64,000 nucleotides of DNA, from positions 89,312,501 to 89,376,500 of the forward strand of contig NC_133024.1 of assembly GCF_048771995.1 (NCBI RefSeq), written 5' to 3'. Below, in pieces: positions 53,601 through 63,768 of the stretch. A model generated the notes under the pieces. It had not been told where the DNA came from and ran no database searches. It was given only the letters and a program-made list of their open reading frames with translations. Made by a program: the position numbers and the translations under genes. Every line of letters starts with the position of its first letter. The stretch's first letter is position 1. The DNA comes from Taeniopygia guttata (taxonomy: Eukaryota > Chordata > Aves > Passeriformes > Estrildidae).

Positions 53601-56600
53601 GTATTAGAAAAATCATTTATGCATGAGAACCTCTTTTCTGGTATCAACAGGTATCAACAGCAGAGGAGCAAGAAGATTTGCAAGTAGGGAAAAAAAAAAA
53701 CCAACAAATAAGAGCTTTCTAAGGAGAAGAAAAAACAAACTCGTGACATGCAAACTTACAAACTTAAAGACAATGGTGGTAGCAGTGACATTAATTAGCA
53801 TTAGAGAATGATGTTTTAGTACTGAAATATCAATATTTTTGTCATTTACTTACATTTGTGATGGTATTAATCTCAGAAACAGTTTCATCATCAGTAGGAA
53901 ACTGGTATATCTGGATGCCATTGCTTACCAATTCACTCATTATTTTCTTCTTGAACTCTTGTAGCTCAGCTTTAGAAATGCTGTCCGCTTTGCCTATAAC
54001 TGGTATAATGTTCACCTATGAATGACATAAATTATATGAAATGAGTGAGACTTCAATTTTGAGGTGGCAACTTTTTGTAAATAGAATTGGTTTTTAATGA
54101 GCTGTTTAAAACTTCCTCCGCAGTCCAAACCTTTCCATCAATTGATATCAAATTTTGACAAACAATGAAAAATATTCTCATGGGCATCATTTAACTAACT
54201 AGCAACCAATTATTTAATATACTCCCTTAAAATTGATTCTAAGAACAAGGAAGGAGGTATCATAGAGCAAAGTACTCGAATGCAAGCAATGCCTATTTAT
54301 TGACTAAATGCCATTAAGTATTTCTATCTCTGTTAAAAAAGTCAGATTGTTTAGTTTATAGCAGCAGGGGACATGGCTCAGGTGTTAAATGAAAGCTGGC
54401 AGTCTAAATACAGAAAGAAAAGGAAGCTGGCTACCAAACCCTGCCTACCCCAAGCCTCTTCCTTGGGGTCCTTTCAGCTACATCATCTTCACCTCACCAC
54501 TGCAGCACAGTTTCTCCAGTATCTGACATGAGCGGAGAAATAACAAAGGCTAAAGCTTTTTGCTTACCAGTCTTTAAACTAATTATTCAGAACACGGAAT
54601 TCAGTTCTATTAAATTGCCCTATTTCCTAAAATAGTGATGGCAGTAACTTGGAAGCAATAGATGCCAATTTTTTCTTACAAATACTATCACCACTCCCAA
54701 CATACACATTTTTCAGAACTAAATGGAAATAATGAATGCCCAAATGGAACTATATGGAAATAATGAATATCCAAATATTTTGAAAAAACGACATAAATAA
54801 CTCTTACGGATTTCAGAAGATGAAGTGTTTTACAGAGTTCCTTTATCACAGATGCAAAAAGGAAGGAGAGGAAAAGAAAAAAAAACAAAACAACATATAC
54901 ACTTTCTATTCTTCTGAATATTCTGCCTGACTGGAAATGCCTAAATATCAAGAACAGATTCAAAATGGTTATTTTTCAAATAAGACTTCCATCTTAAACA
55001 GTATGTCCCAAATAAAAAGAAGCAAGCCAGCTCTGAAGTATGACTTCCAGGATTACCTGATGCTAGTCCTTAATTTTGCATCATACATGATCTAAGCATA
55101 TATGGGGTAAAATATCTAAATTCAAATAAAATTATGGAATATATTTTTCTAATAATTGAACTCATTTAGAATTGTATAAACAATCTGTTGCACTAGGAGT
55201 AATTCACACCTTCAAATCAAATTAGCGGAGGGACAACAACGCAGGTTTTCTCCAGTATAGGTCTAAAAATGGATGGAACACAGAGTCCTCAGAATTAAAT
55301 TAACCTCTACTCTTCTTCAACATGAAAGTTGTCTTTTCAATGTGAACGCTTTTCAAGCACTCAGTAATTAAGAGAAAATTTCTTCGAAAACAGAAAACAA
55401 ATAGCAGAGAAAGTCTACCAAGAAGAGTAAAATGCAAAATCATCAGAAACTGAGAGTACAGCTATCAACATTGACATTAAATCACCACAATTGCACAAAA
55501 ATTGAAAAGCATAAAATTAACACTGGTTTTAAATAAGCAACAAAGAAGGAAAAGAAATAAATGTAATTGAAATCATTGCTGGTTGCAGGAGCAGGCTGAT
55601 TTAAGTGTACCTCTGTGAATCAGTATCAAAATTTCTGAAGATTCTTTCTGAAGGGAAAAAAACCAAACTAAATCTCCATGATATTTTACTGACTTAACCA
55701 TAACCTGCATACAACTCTGTGAGACGGAATTAGAATTGCAGAGCTCTTAGCTGAATAATCACTATTTCCAGCAAGAAAGAGTAGAGGAAAACATCCCCTT
55801 TGTCTGTGAATGAAACCTGGCTGGTCTGTAGTAATGCCATCGTAAGCAAACTAGAATATTTTCCAGTATCTAAATGCTAGAGTCCAAATTCTTAGCTAGT
55901 CATCCAATTCATAATAGAGAAAAATAAATTGACCATAGATACTCTGTCTTTTTATTCAAGGCCTGCAGAGTACAGGATGAACCTAATCTATTCCAAGAAC
56001 CCTCTCTACCTCTGAGCATGTATAATCTGCTATTGTTTTGTAGCAGCAGACTGTAACAAGAGCACACAGTGTACACTGCAGTGGGTTTAGGAAGAAACTC
56101 AAGACAGCTTTTGACATAGATTTACACATTTGATGGATGCATGTGGCTTCACCATCTTCTCTTTATGGAATCCTGTACTCAGCGAATACACCCAGGGACT
56201 CCCCACATCCTGGGAAGTTTCAAGTTCTTAATTGCCACTAGAAGAATGCAGTACTAAAAGCACCACTAATATACTCCACAACAAGATGGAAACAAAACTA
56301 CAGTTAAAGCATATAACTCTTTCTGTGTGTACATGGATATTTCTGTAGTAAGATCAGAAAGAATCCATTGCAAAGGGATAAAACACCAGAGTTACATGTG
56401 GTTTATGCTCTCTCTGCCAAAGCAGAATTAAAAATTTTTGCAGTAGGTGGCTAGAAGCCAAAATTCCCCAAAGCAGAATTACTTTTGCTTTATCCTGATG
56501 GAAACATTTTTTTAGGATGCTGGAATTTGAAGTCTATATCCTTTTCTTTTGAAAGAAACACTGTTTTAAAGGAAGTTCAGTAAAGAGAAGGCACAACTCA

Positions 56601-59600
56601 GAAACCAACAACATAGCACACAGAAATGTGCTCTCCCCTACTTTGTACCACCATACCTTCCCTCCTCTGCTATTGAGAAGTTCAGAATCAAACGAACAAA
56701 CTAACAAAAATTCCAAATGTGCTTATCAACCACAAATGTGGACTAGACAGCCAACTTGATCCTTGCTATCTTGGAAAAACTTCTCAGAAGTTTGTTTTTT
56801 TCTTCTTTCTCAGAAGAAAATGCAGGAAGAAAATTTAGCAGGAGGGGCTCTAGTACAGCACAAAGAAAAAGGCAAAAAGCACAGCAAATGCATTTAAGTT
56901 TTCAAAATTTTCAACATTTCAACAAATTAAATCCAAATAATATCAGGTTTCTTAAAATAGGTTAAACATTTAGCTTCACACAGCCCTATTACGGTAAGAA
57001 AGTTAAGGATTTAGGAAATGCAAGTAATTTCACTAGAAACTGTCACTTTAAAGCTTCTAAACAAATCAGTATGTTAAAACACTACTGCAGCTTATCACAG
57101 AAAAAGCCACATCGGCAGGGTGTTCTGTTCATGGCTCTTCATGCCTCTTCAGTTATCTATAACGAAGATCTCCACAGTGTTGCAGAGCTTTTTATATGCC
57201 AACTTTCCAGCAGTCCCAAAACTGGAAACAATCTTAATTAGAAATAGCACAGCACTTATGGAAGGTTACCCTATCCAATCTCACTACAATGTTTACGGTT
57301 TAATAAAAGCAAAGTTGGTGTGGTTCTACTTTTTTTAGTATTTTTTTAACTTTGTTGAGCTTCTTTTTTCAGTGTTCTTGCTATATGTCTCTCTCTTTTT
57401 GATTTGTAAATAAACCAGTTATGAACTGCAAGCTACTTGCAGAGGCCATTTATTCTGAACTTAAAGTATATCAGCAGCAAAAAAACATTACAAAACCAAA
57501 TGCATCAATATAGAACTGAAAGATGGTAGTGGACCTAAAAACTACAAGATGCTTTAGAAAGTAAGACAAATTCTTGGAACTGTCTCCAAGTCTTACCTTA
57601 CTGTCTAGGCTTCTCATAGTTAACAAATCTATGGTTTTTAGAGAACGGGCTGTAGGTGAAATGAAATAGAGGCAGACATGGATGCGAGTATCATGGTAGC
57701 TAAATAAAGAACGTATAACTTTCAGTTCTTCCTCGAGATAGGCTTCAAATTGTGCATCTACATAATCCACTATTGGCTGATAGCTGTAGGAAATAAAATT
57801 TAACAACCAGATATTAGCTACTCATAAACAGAGACAGACTAAGAAGGGAATTCTCTTGTATTGTTCTGCAGATTTTTGCTTTAAATGTCAAAAGGCTGCT
57901 CAAGTAGGGCAGAAAATTACATGTACAGACTAATCCTTATTGCTGAAAAGTAACTCAAAAAAGAATTGTGCATCTAATACAAACAAAATATATCCTAGCT
58001 ACCATTAGTGAAAAAAACTACATAGAGTTAATTATGATTATAACCAAACTTCCCAAGTAATGCTTTTAAATTTTTGCAATTAAGTTGTGCAAATGCAGAA
58101 TTCTTAAATATAAGGAAGATACAACAATCTCTTAGGTACAATACAAGAAAAGAAAGAATATGCGACTAACAGTATCAAGAAACGGGATGAACTTTATCTT
58201 CTGAAGCACAGTACATGAGAGAGCTCTTAAACAACAGACAAAAACTAAAATGAGAAATGTTAGAGAATAAAAATCCAATTTATACTAAGTATAGTTTAAG
58301 TATAATTTATCGACTTAAAACCAAATTCTAATGTGCTTTCAAAAAGAAAGTTTTGCTAGATGTAGAAGCAGTGCTTAGGGAGGACCCTAACATTTTTTCT
58401 GCTCCACGAAGTTTACAAACCAGATCAAATGCTATCAAAATCCAGAAGCAGGTTACACACAAAATCAAAACAACAAAAAGGCACCTCCCATACCACACAT
58501 CAAAACCTCTAATAGCTATACTAGTATCTACTTGCATCTCCTTCATCCAATTCACCAGCAGCAGCTATTATCCGGTCACATCATAAGCCACAGCTGGCAT
58601 GATAATATTAATGCGACTCTCTAACCTTTTATTATACGAGTACCACCATTTAGGTACTCACATTGCATAAATTCTTTACAATTAAGTTGAAAGAAACAAA
58701 ATCTGCTGAGACAGTTCAGTCCTGTAAAAAATTCATGAAAGCAGAGACTCAAAAAAAGTTCTGAAAGACACCAATGTGCTGCCTCTGCAGCTTCTGACTA
58801 GGCTGACTGACACAAAAAACAAAGACCTTTGGTAATCCACATGATGTTACTTCCAGTTTAATGTCTTCAACAAGTTACAATCAAATTGTTAAAAACCCTG
58901 CAGATCCAATCTATATAATCTACAGTACTTTATAATGTGCTTGACTGTTTAAAAACTCGCCCATTGAACTCCCTGCTTTTCTCCATCCCAAAAGAAACTA
59001 CTGCATGTACAGACGTTTATAAAAGATTAAGAAAGAAAAGATTTCATAAATAAAGGAGCAGAGTTCATCTGAATTATAATTTCTTACAAGAGAAGAATAA
59101 TGTGTTTACTTTGGCACACAGGGAAAACAGTTAACCATCTATTTGGAATTCATGTAAGACAACCACTTACTGCAAAGCCCAAAGAAAAATCAACTTGCAC
59201 TTAAGATCAAAACTTCAGCATAACATAGTGACAAGAGGGTACTTACGTATCTGCTTTGTTCACCTGGTCACCAAATCCCACTGTTTTTACAACTGTCAGC
59301 TTCAAAAGAACATTACTTTCTTGGAGTTCAAAAGTCTGGGCTCTAAGTCGCACACTTGACAGAAAATGTGTTGATGGAGAGTCCTTAAAATCAGTGTTAA
59401 ACAAACTGCTCACCAAGGCTGATTTCCCAATTCCAGTTTCCCCTAAAGTTAAACAGAAGGGTAGGAGAAGACACTTTTCACATCAAATAAATACATCATA
59501 ATCACAGAAAGTGTACGCAAAAACTCAGCTGATTTTTCTGTGTAAAACTGTGCATTTGTGCATTCCTTTAGTGAACACTTAATATACTTTCATTATTTTT

Positions 59601-62600
59601 TTCATCCTAAATACAAGGGTAAATTATCAGCAAATGAGTAATGAGCAGAACAGTGTCTGGACACTCTGGTTTCTTTAGAAGTCTGAATTAACTTCCTACA
59701 GATTTTTAAAAGTTAAGTGGCTAGCTGTGAAACCAGAGATTCAACAAACATCTTTTAAGAATAAAGGTAAAATATTGAGCAAAACATTTGATAAGTATAG
59801 AAACACTTCAGTAACAGCACCTCGGAATTTTAGAATTATTTTCATCTGAAGCTCTTTGTTACAGGTGTAAGCCCCATTTACTCAAAAAAATCCAAAAGAC
59901 TGCTGATAAATGAATAAATGACTGGCATACATTTTCAACATTTTTTGGTCTTCACATTGTTTATGAAAATGCTACATACAAACCCAAATAAAAAAGCTGG
60001 GAGAAGGGGTGGAATTACAGTTCATGCTTAACATTAAAGAACTGTTTAACACCACAACTGGATTTAAATTCCAGTCACTTCCTAAGATGGGTATACCACT
60101 AAAGCCTTTAGGCATCCAGATACTACTCACCAATGCAAAGAATGTTGAAGCAGAAGCCATGCTTGATGGATTTCTTAATCAGTTGGTCAGGTAAGCTATC
60201 AAACCCAACATGCGCAGACAAGGACAAAGTTCGACAGCCAACATTTTGCTACAGAAAAATAATTTCAAAATATCAGTTAACAAGGCAATAAAAATTCCAC
60301 TAGAAAGCTAGAACTCATTCATTATGATTTCACACACAATGAGGAAAAGCCAAATCTGAAAGAAAAAGACCTGACAAATGAACTTTATTCCATTATTTGA
60401 GGAAAAAAAAAAAAAACCAAAAAACACAAAGCAAACAACCTTATGAAACGTGAATGAAATAAAGTAGACAAGTCCAACTGAAAATGTAAACTGAAAATTG
60501 TAGGGAGAAAATGGACCACAGTTGTTTTGCTCTTAGAAAATAGGCAAAAGTACTAAAAAAAATCTAAGCATCAGAATTCAAAATAGAAAGCATAATCAGA
60601 GGAAGGTGTACGTTACAGAACAGAACTCATTCTGAGAAGCTGGAACTAAAATTGCTATTTATGTCAACTAAAACATTATCTACACTCATTTTATTTTAGA
60701 ACTCTGAGATAGCATTACATCTGTTTCATTAGAAATATCTAAAGGTGCACATTCCTTTTCAAACATCAGCTAGCAACCTAGAATCATGACATTAAGGCAG
60801 TGAGCACACTAAAATGCATAAGGCTAAAAGGAAATATCTTGATCCATACAAATGAACTGTGTTTTTAAACAAACATTACATATCAGAAGTAGAAATGGTG
60901 ACAGGTCCATGCTATTCTTTCTCTTATATTTCCAATTCACATGGAATTGGAAACCGTTATTGTTTCCTGTGAACATGCACATGGTCAACAGCAGGAAATT
61001 TTTTAATTTAACACTTAAAAGTCCATTAAAGTGACACCTTTTCTAATAGGTATGCATAGCAAGTCTCAGAATTCTAGTAGCTAAAAGGATATGGATAGTC
61101 CTCATGGCATATACCCACCCTCTTCTTTATTTGCATACAGGACTTGGCTTGTATGGACTTACAGACTGCACTGCACTAACTGCACCAACTCTCATTTTAC
61201 ATTCCTCTAATTAGATAATTCCATTTTAGACTAATATGAGGGAAAATGCATATGCAAAGTGAACAATTTAAAGAGAAAATATTACATCTTTCGGTTATTA
61301 AAAAAATGTATATTCAAAGCATGTCAGAAAACTAAATTTCTCCAGTCATTCTACCAGAAGAAAATTACTATTAAAATGTGCTGAGAAACACTGAGACCTG
61401 TCAGTTTCCTGTCCATTTAAAGACCAGCGGCTGCAGAGTGGCTGCAGCACATCTAAGAACTCAGTCTGATACTCAAAGCACCTCTACTGCCACCAGGATA
61501 AGACAGTTCTCTAACACAACCATTCAGCCTCCACACCAAAAGCCAGTGCAAGTGGCTCAGCGTGACTGAAGAAGGGAGGCCTTTCACCTTCATGTCACCA
61601 GCCTAAATCCCAACCTCTGCACTGCCATTTGTAACTCTCCAACCAAAAAAAAACCCTCACAGAAATAAATGTATTTCCTGATGTGCAGATGTTAGAAAGA
61701 TAAATTATTTTGTCAGCAGAATTGCCTTGTTAAGGCTTAGGGCTTGACATGCCTCGATGATCTCAGGCCTGGAGGAGGTTAACAAAGCCTGGGGAGAAGG
61801 ATGTGCTAATGAGAGTGGACACAAAAAAATTAAAATTTACAGGCCACAAGGACATTTGGCAGAACACCCAATATAAGGAAGAAACTAACAAAGCCAACTC
61901 AGCAACTATGCTGAAATCAACTGACTCAACTCCAAGGAAATTTTAGCAGGAGGAGATTGTGACCACCAACTCACAGACCACTAACTCAAGAAACCCACCA
62001 ACTCAAAAGAAGATAAAAACTGTGAATGTGGACTAAATAGCATGACAATCGAGAGTATCACTAACCAACAGAAGGTAGAACATTAATTAAGCAAATTATG
62101 CAACTAGTAGCCAATGATGCTTGATCTCCTTGTTTGCCAAAACCTATAAACGTAGTTTTGATGACTGGGCAGCTAGCATTTTGTGGGTTACCATCTAGCA
62201 CCCCACTTTGCACAAAAAGAATAAAGAAATGGAGGTAGCTTGTCTCAGTGTGTAAATTGCTGCTGCTTACCAAGCAGCAAGCCCTCTTGCAGGACAACAC
62301 CTTCCTTCCTTACAGAAGAATCACTGTCTAAACCTATTCCACCTGACAGCAACTGAAGCATTCTCATAATAGAAAAGCAGTAGCCCACATTTTTCCTTCT
62401 GACATTTTCCAAGGACATTGGGCGTTTGTCTCTCTGCTATTGTCTAACAAATAAGCAAAAAAATTAAGTCCACAAAATTGACCATATGGTATCTGCATTC
62501 TTACCACTTCTAAAAGAAGTATCAGCTCATTGATCACCTAATTGAGATCACCTAAATATCACCTAACTCACAGCTCATTCCTTCCCTCAACCCCATTTTT

Positions 62601-63768
62601 AATGGCTGGTGGCATAACTAATGTGTCTGGATTTCTCCAGATTCGTTACATTGGATGGGGCTCTGAGCAGCATGGTCTAATGAAAACTGTCCCTGCCCAG
62701 AGCAAGACGGTTGGAACCAATCTTTTTGAGATCCCTTCCAACCCAAACTATTCTAAGATTCTATGATTTAATCAAATATTTTGGTTTATATAAAGTTGAC
62801 TTGCCCATTAAAACAGCATGAAAAAAAACCATAGCCTGAGATGGTGTAACATTTAAAAATTATTATTTCTTTCAGAAAGAAACTTGAAAAAAAAAAGTAA
62901 TCTTTTAAATTTACCACATATTTTTGACCAAAACTGCACAACGCCATGATGTACCAAAGCAAATGCTGTGTCAGACTACATCCATTACTTTGCATAAACT
63001 TCGGCAGAACGAGACTAGCAGTCTAAGCAAGAAACTAGCTTGCTACTGGATTTGCAGACGTGACTGAAATTTGCCCTCCAAAACTCGAAGAAAACCGTAA
63101 CGAGTATGTGATTATGCAGGGAGTGAGGGACCCGCCAGCCCCAGGCGGATACGCGGAGGTCCTGGGAAGGATGCGGTGTCCCATTAACATCCCATGGGCA
63201 CCCCAAATCTGACTCTTCCCGAGCCCCGAGTTTTCCACTACTATCTACAGGCATAGGAACTAGGCTCCAGCACCGTCGTGTGGATGGGTTCAATGTCTTC
63301 AGAACATAAAGCTGACAGCTTTGCCATCACACAGAAGTAACTCTTCAGTAGACGAGATTCAACTTATTACCTGAAATACGCGATGCGCCACGGGAGCGCT
63401 ACGAACAGTGACATCTGAAAACAAGTTTCTGTAACAAGTTCTAAAAGCCTGGCAGCTCTGGGAACTAGACGGCGTGAGGAAGGAGCCCTCATCCCCCCGC
63501 TAACCCGACCCCCACCCTGACGCGGCCCTCACCGGCGCCCGGCACGGACCGGGGGCAGCGCCCAAGCCCCGCAGCGAGGGCAGCGAGCTACAGGCGGTAC
63601 TTCCATCTCTTCGCACGGTGCAACCACCACCGTCCTTCCCCTCGCAGTACCGGCGCTGCCGGACCCCTCCGTCCCCTCAGCCGCGCCGGGCTCACCCCCG
63701 GCACAGGGGCTGCTCCCCGCACCGCGGAGGGAACTTACCAGGTGCCCGTCGGCATCGGAAGCGGCCAT
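41479..63768 (-). CDS. SEPTIN10: SEPTIN10, complete septin gene (10 coding exons)
   Basis: This is a complete gene for a SEPTIN6-group septin, a GTP-binding subunit of cytoskeletal septin filaments. Ten exons join in frame to about 472 residues, close to the roughly 450 of mammalian SEPTIN10. The G domain has the P-loop GETGIGKS at residues 50-57, a G3-type KTVGFGDQ ending at 109, the G4 motif GKAD at 185-188, and the septin-unique RARQYPWG near 253-260. A C-terminal coiled coil covers roughly residues 320-405, and an acidic tail follows. The name rests on overall sequence, on exon 1 resembling the human start MASSEVARHL, and on the convergent SH3RF3 neighbour. SEPTIN8/11/14 are the near relatives. 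Transcription starts in a CpG-rich region near 63.8 kb. Alternative 5' splicing is likely. Exon coordinates are given separately. Confidence 0.95.
41844..42032 (-). CDS. SEPTIN10: SEPTIN10 exon 9, coiled coil
   Basis: 63 codons (residues 363-425), phase 0 at both ends, acceptor tttaaatag and donor AAAA|gtaagt. It begins [20 protein letters not shown], matching the family pattern LQAKFEHLKRLHQEE, and continues the heptad-rich coiled coil ([18 protein letters not shown]). It ends in a basic SLKKKGLRK. Confidence 0.93.
42033..44403 (-). other. SEPTIN10: SEPTIN10 intron 8 with CR1
   Basis: A probable GC-AG intron. It contains a CR1 copy at 43801-44212 and nothing else recognised. Confidence 0.8.
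43801..44212 (-). mobile_element. CR1 LINE 3' fragment
   Basis: The + strand starts tcatagaatcacagaatcat, the reversed CR1 tail, and continues with ggcagcctgttctccaacac and tctaataaccagtctaaact to ctccctcagctgctcctcat. It is inserted in the same orientation as SEPTIN10. Confidence 0.93.
44404..44536 (-). CDS. SEPTIN10: SEPTIN10 exon 8, coiled-coil start, GC donor
   Basis: Residues 318-362, from acceptor gaacttcag to CAACAA. It encodes [20 protein letters not shown] and [19 protein letters not shown], homologous to the family QETYEAKR and [18 protein letters not shown]. The alignment to relatives ends exactly at EAEQQ, where the next bases are GCAAGC, so the intron appears to use a GC donor. 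The nearest GT lies 12 bases further (CCT|gtctgt) and would insert four residues in phase. Confidence 0.85.
45299..45355. repeat. (CAAA)n / poly-A low-complexity run
   Basis: CAAA units followed by long A runs broken by single C pairs. Confidence 0.9.
46855..47010 (+). mobile_element. CR1 3' end fragment
   Basis: Reads gttcaagccaggctggatgg, then gtgttcctatccatggcaag, and closes with attctatgactccatga, the CR1 tail repeat. About 150 bp. Confidence 0.92.
48164..48185. repeat. 22-bp perfect palindrome
   Basis: The 22 bases are identical to their reverse complement and contain two ATTGCAAT words, each a possible C/EBP-type site. Confidence 0.9.
48833..48860. repeat. 14-bp exact tandem duplication
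   Basis: Two copies of attcttagaatgca stand head to tail, followed by a partial third word attgca. Confidence 0.9.
50148..50182. repeat. Perfect 16-bp hairpin, 3-nt loop
   Basis: cttctgtatatccaag (50148-50163) and cttggatatacagaag (50167-50182) are perfect complements separated only by aaa. See findings. Confidence 0.95.
50864..50908. repeat. (CAAA)n / poly-A low-complexity run
   Basis: A-rich run with CAAA units, similar to the one at 45.3 kb. Confidence 0.9.
51590..51752 (-). CDS. SEPTIN10: SEPTIN10 exon 7
   Basis: Begins after actgattag in phase 1 and ends CCAGTCAG|gtaaag in phase 2. It encodes [20 protein letters not shown], then [20 protein letters not shown] and GPENKPV. This is the C-terminal end of the G domain and the junction to the coiled coil, and it matches human VENENHCD and GPENKPV. 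Confidence 0.95.
52279..52375 (-). CDS. SEPTIN10: SEPTIN10 exon 6, septin-unique element
   Basis: 97 nt in phase 0, from ctcctacag to GTAAAAG|gtaaaa. It encodes [20 protein letters not shown] and [12 protein letters not shown]. The ARQYPWG core is the septin-unique element found across the family. Confidence 0.95.
52376..53853 (-). other. SEPTIN10: SEPTIN10 intron 5 with CR1
   Basis: Contains a CR1 copy at 52520-52880, an exact 10-bp tandem duplication gtatcaacag at 53641-53660, and unrecognised sequence at 52.93-53.45 kb that could be another old retroelement. Confidence 0.75.
52520..52880 (+). mobile_element. CR1 LINE internal fragment
   Basis: The + strand resembles the CR1 RT C-terminal region: ggctggagaaatgggccaat, caccagtacatgctgg-like wording as ccccagtacatgctgggggc, and ccaactgcatcctgagctgc. 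The 3' tail is absent. Confidence 0.85.
53854..54015 (-). CDS. SEPTIN10: SEPTIN10 exon 5, G4 motif
   Basis: 54 codons, phase 0 at both ends, residues 178-231. It carries [20 protein letters not shown], where GKAD is the guanine-specificity G4 motif (AKAD in most septins), and [20 protein letters not shown]. Acceptor cattcatag, donor CAAAT|gtaagt. Confidence 0.96.
54016..57596 (-). other. SEPTIN10: SEPTIN10 intron 4
   Basis: AT-rich, no gene recognised. An imperfect 31-bp tandem duplication lies at 54723-54776. Confidence 0.8.
54723..54776. repeat. 31-bp imperfect tandem duplication
   Basis: atggaaataatgaatgccca at 54723 recurs as atggaaataatgaatatcca at 54754. Confidence 0.85.
57597..57783 (-). 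CDS. SEPTIN10: SEPTIN10 exon 4
   Basis: 187 nt, phase 2 in and phase 0 out. It encodes [40 protein letters not shown] and [10 protein letters not shown], the central G-domain segment. The family pattern RIHVCLYFI is intact. Acceptor tttcctacag, donor AGTAAG|gtaaga. Confidence 0.96.
57784..59246 (-). other. SEPTIN10: SEPTIN10 intron 3
   Basis: AT-rich sequence with no feature recognised. Confidence 0.8.
59247..59442 (-). CDS. SEPTIN10: SEPTIN10 exon 3, P-loop and G3
   Basis: 196 nt, phase 1 in and phase 2 out. It encodes the P-loop (GETGIGKS, completing the Gly split with exon 2), [32 protein letters not shown] and [13 protein letters not shown]. The Asp expected at the start of G3 is Lys here, as discussed in findings. 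Acceptor aactttag, donor GATAC|gtaagt. Confidence 0.96.
59443..60130 (-). other. SEPTIN10: SEPTIN10 intron 2
   Basis: AT-rich sequence with no feature recognised. Confidence 0.8.
60131..60248 (-). CDS. SEPTIN10: SEPTIN10 exon 2
   Basis: 118 nt from ttctgtag to GCATTG|gtgagt. It encodes [20 protein letters not shown] and [19 protein letters not shown], matching the family HVGFESLPDQL and [10 protein letters not shown]. It ends in phase 1 inside the first Gly of the P-loop. Confidence 0.95.
61710..62305 (+). mobile_element. Probable solo LTR of an endogenous retrovirus
   Basis: The region has the order expected of a retroviral LTR: a CCAAT box at 62111-62115, a TATA box tataaa at 62145-62150, and a poly(A) signal aataaa at 62220-62225, about 75 bp apart. 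A U5-like stretch follows to about 62300. Upstream there is a U3-like stretch with repeated accaactca words. No gag, pol or env is adjacent, so it would be a solo LTR. I could not find a clean target-site duplication; both ends are approximate. Confidence 0.5.
62640..62767 (+). mobile_element. CR1 3' end fragment
   Basis: Reads ttggatggggctctgagcag, then gagatcccttccaacccaaa and the tail ttctaagattctatgat. Confidence 0.93.
63371..63414 (-). CDS. SEPTIN10: Candidate alternative SEPTIN10 exon 1b
   Basis: A 44-nt CpG-rich segment lies between acceptor acttgttttcag and donor ATTTCAG|gtaata. Read with an incoming phase of 1 it encodes [14 protein letters not shown] and runs in frame into exon 2. 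It stays in frame only when joined to the longer exon 1 ending at 63696; joined to the short exon 1 it shifts frame and stops in exon 2. Confidence 0.45.

Larger units (their letters stand above)
60249..63370 (-). other. SEPTIN10: SEPTIN10 intron 1 (3' part)
   Basis: Contains a small perfect inverted repeat at 60929-60953 (10-bp arms, 5-nt loop), a probable solo LTR at 61.7-62.3 kb, a triple GATCACCTAA-like microrepeat near 62530-62570, and a CR1 tail at 62640-62767. Confidence 0.75.
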
